From contig NC_088295.1 of NCBI RefSeq assembly GCF_032854445.1, positions 6,202,501-6,266,500 of the forward strand: a stretch of DNA of 64,000 nt, in the 5' to 3' direction. The notes under the pieces were generated by a model. It saw only the letters and a list, made by a program, of their open reading frames with translations. It had not been told where the DNA came from and did not search any database. This document shows, piece after piece, positions 11,435 to 22,400 of the stretch; within the stretch, counting starts at the first letter, position 1, and each line of letters begins with the position of its first letter. Position numbers and translations under genes: made by a program. This stretch comes from Liolophura sinensis. Lineage: Eukaryota; Mollusca; Polyplacophora; Chitonida; Chitonidae.

Positions 11435-13250
11435 CTTCCACACAGACATTATAGGCTGTTGGTACACCATAAATTTCTGCTCTGCTATTTTGCACCTAGT
11501 TAAAACGAAACAAAATTTTTGCCTTCTTTTTTTAAACTGATGACTTGTTGCCCAGTGTTACTGACAAACACCGCCACACACCCACCCTACCACCACCCGC
11601 CTCTGGAGGCGGGCGTTGGGTGGGATTTCACTTCCAGCAACAACAGTTTAAAATGGTGCTCATGCTAGATGGATTTTTGTATACGTCGTAGAACGGATTT
11701 AGTGATAATATATAACCCATTGGGCCAGTCATAGGCTTGTCCAGTGGGAGCAAGCTGCATATCGTGGTATCCTATATCCGGGTAAAACTTGTGGGGTTAA
11801 AGTTCACAGATTTACTATATAAATAATGAAGAAAATCAATACGCTCATATGACCTTTAAGATGTATACTCATAGCAGTTAGAAATATGAAATGGCAAACG
11901 TCCACGTTGGTGACTATGTTGCTGATCGTTTGCGAAGAAATGCCATCTGGTGTTGAAGTAATCACTATGTACCAGCCATTCATCATTGGCATTATGCACG
12001 CAAGCCGATATACGGCTACGCTTTTTCTTTTATATTTGCCACAAAACTAGAACAGCGATATTGGATCGACAGAGCGAGATTTAGAGGAGACCAAATATCG
12101 CAATGAACACTGAATCTCGACTGAATCTCGCTTTGTCTCCCAAATGGCACTCGAGTCTTGTCTAAATCTCGCATTGTCGTTCGAATACATGTATCGCAGT
12201 TCTGGCTTCGGGGCAAATATATAAGAGAGAGGATGGCCGCATCCAGCATCCATAAGACAAGCACCTACCTGCGTGGCTTTATCAAACTGAAAATTGTCTA
12301 TATGTTAGGGTGCCTTATATTTGAACATCCCTAGGACAGTGCCTCTCGCAAACATTTCAAGAAATAAATCACTTCTCAAAAACACCAAAAAACACGTCAA
12401 GTTTGAATACACCTGCTATTTTTTTACACTTGTCACATATGGTTTCTCAGCTGGACGTGATTTGATTGGTTTATTAACACAATACAACGAAAAGCTGTTA
12501 ACAAGTGCACTGGACTTTGCATAATCTAGATTTTACCCCGTAAAACGTCTTTTCTATAAATATTGCGCATTCTCCTGCCTCTTTCATTATGATTCTATCT
12601 GGTCAGGTGTTTTGTAGTCGTCAGAGAGCAAACATTTGACGACCATCCCGTAATATCGATGTTTCGGGGGCTAATTATCAATAGCTCTCACACAGGTGTT
12701 CTATGTAGTTGGTTTTCACAGAGTTGTGTCGTGCACATCTCACCGTCATCGAACTCAGAGACTCTTCGCTCTCTTTTACTCTTGTTTAACTTTAGTCGCA
12801 TAATTTAAACGTAACAAGATTCTGTGTGCCGGAAAATTGATTTGGGTCTGAAAATGCGGTTATTAGCTGTTATACGGACGTAAATATGCGGTAATTCCTG
12901 TCTTTGATGATCCATTCGTCTATTGACTGGCGCTTATTGCTGTTAGCTCAGCTGTAGAGTAGGCAATATTCCCACGGGCACAACTCCATCTTACATATTT
13001 CTCTGAACGCTTTCTGTTCCAAGTATATATTGATCTATCAATATGTAAACCTGACAGATTTTAAAGGAAGAGATCATTATTGCGTAGTAAGTCTGATGTC
13101 GTCCACCATAATCTTGACTCGTTGTTGATATGTATAAAACATAACTGACACTCAAATCATAACCTTTCCACCATACGCTGCCAGTAACCATTGGCCTGAA
13201 AAGTTAAACGGGTATTTAATGGGTGAATGAACAGCTGCACAGACAAAATG
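11435..13250. other. No gene recognised
   Basis: Unique sequence. Around 12060-12190 the words GAATCTCG, AAATCTCGC and their complements recur in both orientations, probably a decayed inverted repeat. Open frames here have no family signature. Confidence 0.45.
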
Positions 13251-13254
13251 AAAA

Positions 13255-13600
13255 AAAGCACTTGTTGAAATCTAACACAAACCTTGTGTTGCTTTAATTC
13301 AACACATAAATGTGTTATCCCACCTTAACCATGTGTTAAATAAATGTGAAGTATACGTGTTTGTACCACAAATAACAAAATACAAACTTGTGTGAGCCAG
13401 GATGAGGTAATTTATGCAATGCAACAAAAACATGGGTATTCTACAACAAGTATTGTGTATAACATCCAACACATCTTGTGTTCAATTCTTTCAACACAAG
13501 ATAGAGTGGTTCAAATATGACACAATTTTTTTGTTGAAAAGAACACAGGTTTCTGTTCATGCAACACAAGTCCTTTTGTGTCTAGTCCGCACCTAATCCA
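13255..13600. repeat. Degenerate repeat of TTGTGTT / AACACAA words
   Basis: AACACAAG, CTTGTGTT, TGTGTTG and CAACACA recur in both orientations every 25-40 bases through AT-rich sequence. There is no clean period, so this may be a collapsed set of short palindromes. Confidence 0.55.
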
Positions 13601-14059
13601 AATACCAGACAACAGTTTCTAAATAAACCATTCTATGCGAGTTTATGATAAACATCATTTCAAGATAGCCTGTGTGATGAACACCTACTAATAACTCTGT
13701 TACTGACACATCATTTTATTGTAACAGCACGTTTCCAAGATTTATCTTCCTAATGCGATTGCAGCTATTCCACGATTAATACCAGACAATACAAAACATA
13801 CTCTGTAAAGGTGAGGTTTTCACCTACAGTAATATCCTACAATTAATCAAACAAATCAGATTGATTACAACATTTTCAGTTAAGTGGAAATTCTTGTTGA
13901 CTTGACGTGAGCGTCTGTGTTCACCATTCATGAACGACACATGACAGTAAAGCTTTGGTACGATGATGATTGTCATTCATCTTGTAACTGTCACCTGTGG
14001 CGGGGCGTCAGACGTGACGGCGTACATCAGTTCGGTAAGACCACCGGTGTATGCGTCCA

Positions 14060-15870
14060 TCATGACTGCGGGAATTCCAGTCAGTGTATCCAGGAGGTCA
14101 GCAGGCGTAACAGTCAGTGTGTCTGTTAGTAAGGCTGGCATGACAGTCACGCGTTTGTTACATGTAGTTCCGCTGGTATTACAGTCAGTACGTCTGTTAG
14201 TGGTTCTGGTATAACAGTCAATACGTCTGTTAATACCGCTAGTATAACAGTCAGTATGTCTGTTAGTAGGTCTGGTATAACAGTAAGTGGGCCTGTTAAT
14301 ACCGCTAGTATAACCGTCAGTACGTCTGTTACATGTAGAGCCGCTAGTATGACAGTCAGTGCGTCTCCTTGTGCCGTTAGTATAACAGTCAGTGCGTCTT
14401 TTTGTGCCGCTAGTATAACAGTTAGTACGTCTGTTACATGTAGTGCCGCTGGCATAACAGTCAGTACGTCTGCTGGTATCTATGGTATAACAGTCAGTAC
14501 GTGTGTTAATACCGCTGATAATACAGCCATTGCACCTGTTGGTAACTCTGGCATACCAGTCAGTGAGAATGTTAGAAGCTTTGGTATAACAGTCTGTTTG
14601 TCTGTCAGTAGCTTTGGTATAACCGGCAGTACGTCCGTTAGTAGCACTGGTATAACAGTCAGTGCGAATGTTAGTAGCTCTGGTGTAACAGTCAGTAAAT
14701 CTGTTAATAGCTCTGATATTACAGTCAATACATCTGTTAATACCGTTGGTAATACAGTCAGTGCACCTGTTAGTAGCTCTAGTATAGAAGTCAGTACGTC
14801 TTTTAGTAGCTTTGGTATAACAGTCAGTACATCTGTCAGTAGCTCTGGTGTAACAGTCAGTATGCCTGTTAGTAGCTCTGGTATAGCAGTCAATACGCCT
14901 GTAAGTAGCTCTGGTATAACAGTCAGTACGTCAGTGCGTAGCTCTGGCATAGTCGTCAATACATCTGTTAGTAGCTCTTGTATAACAGTCAGTGCCCCTA
15001 TTAGTAGCTCTGCTTAAACAATCAATGCGCCTATTAGGACCGCTTGTATAACAGTCAGTGCGTCTGTTACATGTAGTGCCACTGGTAGTCAGTACGTCTG
15101 TTAGTAGGTCTGGTATAACAGTAAGCGCGCCTGTTAATACTGCTAGTATAACCGTCAGTATGTCTGTTACATGTAGAGCCGCTAGTATAACAGTCAGTGC
15201 ATCTTTTTGTGCCGCTAGTATAACAGTTAGTACGTCTGTTACATGTAGTGCCGCTGGCATAACAGTCAGTACGTCTGCTGGTATCTATGGTATAACAGTC
15301 AGTACGTGTGTTAATACCGCTGATAATACAGTCATTGCACCTGTTGGTAACTCTGGCATACCAGTCAGTGCGAATGTTAGAAGCTTTGGTATAACAGTCG
15401 TTACGTCTGTTAGTAGCTGTGGTGTAACAGTCAGAGTGAATGTTGTTAGCTGTGGTATAACAGTCAGTGCGCCTGTTAGTAGCTTAGGTATAACAGTCGT
15501 TACGTCTGTTAGTAGCTGTGGTGTAACAGTCAGAGCGAATGTTATTAGCTGTGGTGTAACAGTCAGTGCGCCTGTTAGTAGCTTAGGTATAAGAGTCAGT
15601 ACGTCTGTTAAAACCACTGGTAATACATTCAGTGCACCTGTTAGTAGCTCTGGTGTAACAGTCAGTACGTCTGTTAGTACCGCTGGTAAAACAATTACTG
15701 CACCTGTTAGTAGCTCTGGTATAGAAGTCAGTACGTCTCTTAGTAGCTTTGGTATAACAGTCAGTACGTCTGTTAGTAGCTCTGGTATAACAGTCGGTGC
15801 GCCTGTGGTACATGTGACAGTTTGTGCGTCTAATGTCTACTGGAACGACAGCCAATGCGTCGACCGCTAG
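14060..15870. repeat. Large 33-bp minisatellite, ~54 units, with ~0.8-kb internal duplication
   Basis: The unit is AGTAGCTCTGGTATAACAGT followed by CAGTACGTCTGTT. The block holding TACATGTAGAGCCGCTAGTA and TCTGCTGGTATCTATGG occurs twice, about 0.8 kb apart, so a multi-unit segment was duplicated. Since 33 is a multiple of three, frames of 253 and 270 codons on plus (T/S/V-rich 11-residue repeats) and 110-159 codons on minus stay open. I see no start context, signal peptide or splice structure supporting any of them. Confidence 0.93.
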
Positions 15871-16151
15871 TGTCACAATCTTTGTGTTCAATAAGACTGT
15901 TTGAATACTCGTCAGTTTGTCCAATTAGGCCATTGGTGTGACTGACTGTGAGACAAGTAATACCACTGTTTCATGCGTAACAGTCAGAGCTCTCAACAGA
16001 ATCTAGTGTCTTGAGTTCAGTGTCTTGAGTCCAAAATCGTCTGAACTGTCATCTCATTGACTTATATAAATCTTCATCTCCATTGGTGAGATTACAGTAT
16101 TGACCACCTGCAAAGGGAAAGTGCGCTGACAAACATAATTGGCATTCCACT
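15871..16151 (-). other. Region just downstream of gene B stop (probable 3' UTR)
   Basis: Lies immediately 3' of the gene B stop codon on the minus strand. No obvious AATAAA on the minus strand was noted before the 33-bp array begins, so the poly(A) site is not located. Confidence 0.4.
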
Positions 16152-16446
16152 TTAAATGTGCTTCCCATTCTGATGAAAACTGTTGGTTTTAGCGGTGACA
16201 GATTGTTGGAATCTACAGCGCAATTTCCTCACAACGCCGGATGTTTTGCCTATTATCTCCAGTCCGAGACAGACGATAGAGATGCCAGCGACGATAATGT
16301 AGACAAGGAAAGCTCCTCCCAGGTGACTTAGGCTGAGGCTCGTGGCCGAACCCGTGCGCTCCTCCGAGCCACAGCTCTCCGCCTCCGATGTCCACCACTT
16401 CTGGCGCCATTTCTCTATCAGGCCTGCCTCCTGCATCTTCATTATA
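16152..16446 (-). CDS. Gene B exon 13: end of S2, M4, C-terminal tail, stop
   Basis: Follows acceptor CATCTTCAG in phase 2. It encodes [18 protein letters not shown], the typical end of S2, then a linker with two Cys or nearby acidic residues, the M4 helix (GGAFLVYIIVAGISIVCLG) and about 30 cytoplasmic residues before TAA at 16152-16154. Gene D ends in a clearly homologous exon. Confidence 0.95.
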
Positions 16447-19400
16447 CTGAAGATGAAAAACAAGATAGTTGTGGAGGTGAGAAACAAGATAATTATGAGG
16501 TGAAAAACAAGATAATTGTGGAGGTAAAAACAAAATAATTATGGAGGTGAAAAACAAGATAATCATGAAGGCGAAAAACAAGATATTTATGAAGGTACAA
16601 AACAAGATAATTATGGAGGTGAAAAACAAGATAATTATGGAGGTGAAAAACAAGATATTTATGGAGGTGAAAAACAACAGTCCACTGGAGTGGAAAACGT
16701 CAGTGTACTTCAGGTGGAAAACAAGATAATTATGGAGGTGGAGTAAAGTATGCTACACAAAATGTGATTCATGACAAGGAAGCTAGACAAATTTGAATCA
16801 GTGATAAGGAGGTTACACAAAATGGGATCAATAATAAGGAAGCAACATAATATGGTTTCAACAAAATGTGCGCTCAACATAATAGGGTCCAGGAAAAACA
16901 CGTTAAATACAAAGCGTTTACATAAAAATACGCCACACATGATGGGGAAATCACAAGGGCGGTATACACGTGGCAAATTCACCGAAAACATTCGATAAAC
17001 AAAATGGTGTCAAAAGACACTCATAACGATCTACACCGTGAGTGCGCTATGCACGGTGAAATAAACTTGACGAAAAGTGGGCTAAATAAAATGAGATTCA
17101 GGAAAAGTATGCAGAAACGTACTTTAAATACAATGGGTTCAAAGAAATGAAAGCTAACCATTATGATATGAAGGGGATAGTGCCGTGTGCATATTGAGAT
17201 TGACGATAGGCGATAACCAATAAGCATCACAACAATATTGAAAATTATGGACAATAATACGTGAGATTAAACAGTACTATATCTCAAAATGAACAGCAGC
17301 TTAACTTAATCTGACGAGGTAGTATAATCCTTCCTTTGTAATAAACAACATGAAACAAAGCTGTTCCTGCCTGTTAGAATACTGAGTCGAGATGTAATAC
17401 CCACTGTTGTTTATCGAGTAACACTACATGGGTCAAATGTACCGCATGGTGTCAAAGCCCGTATTCGGGAGAAACATTAGAATATGTTTGAGAGTCTGGA
17501 GCGCAGATGGATGCTTGTTCGGCTTCCATTGAGACATGGTGATCTGCAGGGCACCTTTACTTTTACAACACAACACCGGAGCTACATTGTTTGTTAGTAT
17601 ATAGGTTTGGATCGCGCTAAAAGTTTGCGCGTGACTAATACGGAATTGTTGTGAGCTTCACAACAGGGTGCGTAGTCATTGGTGCAAATTGTAAGCGTAA
17701 TGACTCTCACTTGGGAACGGTTTGGTTGAAAGCGCTATTTTGTATGTGTTTTAAAGCTATTGCCTTGGTGGCTGGTATCGATTGTTTCAGTGGAAAGTGC
17801 GCTGTTATAACTGAACGAAGCACTCTACAATCTGCTATGAGCGCGTCATCTATAAAGGTGGAGGCTTTAAATAGATAATGTTGTTTTATTGTACGATGGT
17901 CCAGCGCACTGTTGCACCTGGCGGTAAACACCTGACAAGTGTACATGGCTCATTGGAGACGATATTATATCTGGTCTTACTTGTAATTAACAGCGGTTTC
18001 AAAAGGAGCATTTTCAGGCATGACGAATCCATATCCGGCCGTATTGAACACCTCGTTGGCCACGGCAAACTTACAGCCGCTGAGGGCGATGTATTTGAGC
18101 AGGGCAGTGTCGGACATGTATGCGTACCGGCCCGTCTCCACTAACTTCAGGGCGTCCTCCGTCACTGTTGCACGTGGTGAATTTTGAAGCCTCTCCCAAA
18201 CATCCACGTAAATGCCTTTTTTAGAGGTCTGTAATAAACAGACAGGTATTAGGCAACATTTACATGCGTGACACAGCGACATTGTTGTCTTTCTCAAGAT
18301 ATTCCTATAAATGAATACTTAATCCCATAAATAGTACAACATTTATCGTTCTTCAGAAAACGCGATTGTGCAGTATATAATTTGTCCTTCCCGTAATAGG
18401 GAAATGGCTTTTATATGTGTAGGAATTCCATATGGCTTACCTGTCCTGGCCTGTGAGGATTTACCGTGGGGATTTCCGCTGCGTTGAAGATACCATTGCA
18501 CTCAATTATAACTGAGATGTTATCGTTATTGTGACATATAATTATGTGTGATGAAGGAAAAATCATTATTATTCTACTAAACCACGGATTTCTAAATGAC
18601 GCATAGCAATTAATACACAGTTATTACAATTATGGCGTGTCGTCATCCAAGAAAAATTGCTGCACTACATCATTTCATTAATGTGTCCGAGGCCTTTCAA
18701 TAGTGGTGCATCGGATTGGTAAGGTTATTTGCCGCATATACATGTAGTCATCCGGAATAAACATATTTTTCGCCTACTTCCAAACTGAGCTAAAATTGTT
18801 GAAAGCAGGTTGTTAATAATTTGTAGGCATTCCGACAATTCTTCCACGTGGCCAGACAAGAGCAAAACATGTGTTGTTAGTCATGATTTTACACTGGTGT
18901 AGCTGGTCGTTAGATCCACAAGCCTGTTCAGTGCTCCATAACTCAAAGATCGGTCGATACTAGCTTAATAAATTTTCAGCATGGCTTTTAAACAATCTAG
19001 TTTATTCATTTGCATGTTTGTCCTCATAGTTTACACAAAAATCAGTCCTGCTCTCTACATGCAATGAAGTTTGTATGTTTGGGGTTTGGCGTAACTTCCT
19101 GTCACCTAAATTTCTGTCCTCTCCAAGTAGGAATTAAATGCAAAACACTGCCGAGTGTTGCATCGGTGAAACACAATGTCAAAAAAAGAACAGGTTTGTG
19201 CCCTTTTCCAAGTCGTACTCACCGAGAAGATACCTTACAAGTCCGTGCTGTTTTTCACGGCGATACCTAGAAAATATCGGATGCGATCGTGCTGTTTTTA
19301 CAGTGATACTCACCGAGAACGTAACCCACAGGTTCGTGCCGTTTTCACAGTGATACTCACCGAGAACATAACCTACAGGTTCATGTCGATTTACAGTGAT

Positions 19401-22400
19401 ACTCACCGAGAACATAGCCCAATGGTTCGGGCGGTTTTTTACCGTGATACTCACCGAGAACATAGCCCAATGGTTCGGGCCATTTTTACAGTGATACTCA
19501 CCGAGAACATAGCCCACAGGTTCTTGCCGTTTTTACAGTGATACTCACCGAGAACATAGCCCAATGGTTCGGGCCATTTTTACAGTGATACTCACCGAGA
19601 ACATAGCCCACAGGTTCGTGCCGTTTTTACAGTGATACTCACCGAGAACATAGCCCAATGGTTCGTGCCGTTTTTACAGTGATACTCACCGAGAACATAG
19701 CCCACAGGTTCGTGCCGTTTTTACAGTGACACTCACCGAGAACATAGCCCAATGGTTCGGGCCGTTTTTACAGTGATACTCACCGAGAACATAGCCCACA
19801 GGTTCGTGCTGTTTTTACAGTGACCAGTGACACTCACCGAGAACATAGCCCAATGGTTCGGGCCGTTTTTACAGTGATACTCACCGAGAACATAGCCCAC
19901 AGGTTAGTGCCGTTTTTCACGACAGGCTGAACCTCTTTCTGGGCCAGCAGTTCTCCTAGACTGTTGATCGGGGTATAGGGCATGGAGACTGTGAGGAAGG
20001 CAGCTAGGTTCGCCGTGTAAGTCGCCACCACCACGATGGTGAAGATCCAGAAGAAACCAAGAACAACTCGGCCTGACGTGGCGTTGGGATGATAGGTAGC
20101 CCCTAAAATTAAATCACGCAGGTACTTATTGTACACCTTAACAGTTTATACCCCCCCCCCCCAGTGGTCTCAGCCACTTTTCAGCACTAGAATCTGTGCT
20201 ATATTCAGAAAGTGTAATCCCTATTAACGATAATACTGTAGATGACCAACAGTAACGATAATACTCTAGATAATACTGACCTTGTTCCATGGCCGAGCTG
20301 TAGATGAGCCAGAGGTTTTCGCTGAAGCTGATTTCATCCGTGGTGGAGTCAGCCATACCCTGTCGGATACCGCTGTAGGGTGTGTGGTAATTCACCAGGA
20401 AGGAAATAACACCCACTAGGAATGTAGCCCCTGCTATCGCTCCCCACACCTCCCCAGAATACGGCTTAAACATCTGGAAGAGCTGCGAATCTTCGTCCTG
20501 GGGTTTTCTGGTAAGAATACCTGTGCTGTCCTCTAGGTAGGGTTTGGTGAAATCTATGACACTCTCTCGGATGGAGGTGATGGTGAAAGGGCCGACGGCA
20601 AGGTCTACTTCCTGAAAAACAACGTGACGATATCCTCTACATGTATACGACAATAACAACAGTAATTAACAGCCGCGGTGGAAACACGGCTACCATACCT
20701 TAGCTTCAAAGGCTACCTTTAACAAAAAGCAAAATTACAAAAAAAAAAAAAAAATTTTTAGGTATACATACTCCACGTTTCACCATGCCCACCATGCCAT
20801 TCCAAGAACCATCCGGGTTGGGGGCCCCATACAAGCGGTCTGGAGGCTCCACTATGACGTACCTGGCACATAAAACAGACAATGCATTTACATTATCATA
20901 CATGTAATGGCAAACTTATACGTTCCGGGCAAAGACTGGGCACATTGTCAGGTTCAGCCCCCTAACTTTCTTTACCGATTTGCCTGATATCCAGGACCAG
21001 AATTCTCCAAAGCAGTTGCAAAGTTTATTGTGTCCTCTTGAAGATTTTAATTTCATCCCTTTTTTGTAATTTTTTTTTACCAAATAACCTGAAATATACA
21101 GCAGTTTAGTTGACGCCCACATTATTGTGGTGTAAATCAGTCACATCCAGGGACTAATTTCGCAAACAACAACCACTGAGTTAAATACCAATATAACAAA
21201 TAACCCGTAGTCGACTTAGAGCTTGAAGATCATTAGATAATCTTTTATTATTATTCTTGTAGAGTGTTTTGTCACACTTTTGAGAGATTACCTGAATTTT
21301 AACCTAGAAGCCAGCTCGTTGAGAATGTCAAAAGCGAATCCCGTAAATACCGTTTTGTTATTCTTCTTCACCGGCAGACAGAATGGCTTGGACTGTAAAT
21401 CAAAACATGAAGTCACTGAAATCCCGGGTTGTCTGTTGTATGCTCTAATGTTCACTTAGTGTACACTCACGTACGTCTTTAACACACAAAGCCCGACATT
21501 CAAGGCGGCGTCTATTATTTTGTTTACATAGTTTCACCTAGGAAATGAATCGTATAGATAAAAACGCAAAAGCTTCTCTTTAATATGTTACAAAACATTC
21601 CGTTAGGCATTCACTACTCCAGCCTGTAACAACCAGTACAGTAGTGTATCACATTCAGAAAAAGTAGTGTGAATACGACAGGATTTCAGTTTCACCTCCA
21701 GAGTTGCAATTGTCAAAACACGGCCACCAAAGTCGTAAAACTTGTTCAGGAAGAGCTTTTCATCATCAGATGTGGACAGACCGTTCTGAGAATCCCACGA
21801 GGCTACAAGCTGGTACGGGGATTTGCTGGAATTGTACAAGCTGAATAGTTCATAGTTGATCTTGATGAGAAATCCCTGCGGTGTGAAACCGTGGCACGTA
21901 GTAAACCCCGGACTGTTTTCCTGTGAGAATGATACCAACATCTGTGATATCACGGATGGCAAAGAGATTGTGAACGGCTTACTTATAAGTTATTATATAA
22001 CTAACTGGTTTTACTCCCCGGCGGTAGGCTACGTGGAAAGCCTGGAAGCAACTGTGCGGATGGTCGTGGCTTTCCTCCAGGCTGTGCCCTGTTTACTCCC
22101 ACTATAATGCTGGCCGCCGTCGTGTAAGTGAAATATTCTTGGATGTGAGGTAAAACAGCAATCAAATAAATAAATAAATAATTTTTTATTTCTGACCTGT
22201 ACGATTTCTTTCTGCTGTCGCGTTTTTTCTCAGTTTAGCAAAAGTTATGAATTATAATCCACTGAATGATAACAAGAAAAACGTCTGGAAGTCCATGTGT
22301 GGAAAAAAGTCATGCGATTCAGCAAGAGCTTACTTTAAAGATAGCCTCCATGACTAAGTCAGCTCCAGGAATGGTGTGATTGGTCGTCATCAGACAACTG

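Noticed and set aside
14256-15870. Two plus-strand frames of 253 and 270 codons and several minus frames, T/S/V-rich
   Set aside because: They lie wholly inside the 33-bp array, are open on both strands because the period is a multiple of three, and have no start context, signal peptide or splice support.
17651-17946. Overlapping plus and minus frames inside gene B intron 12
   Set aside because: No recognisable domain, and gene B's S2 and M4 exons join in phase across this intron without it.
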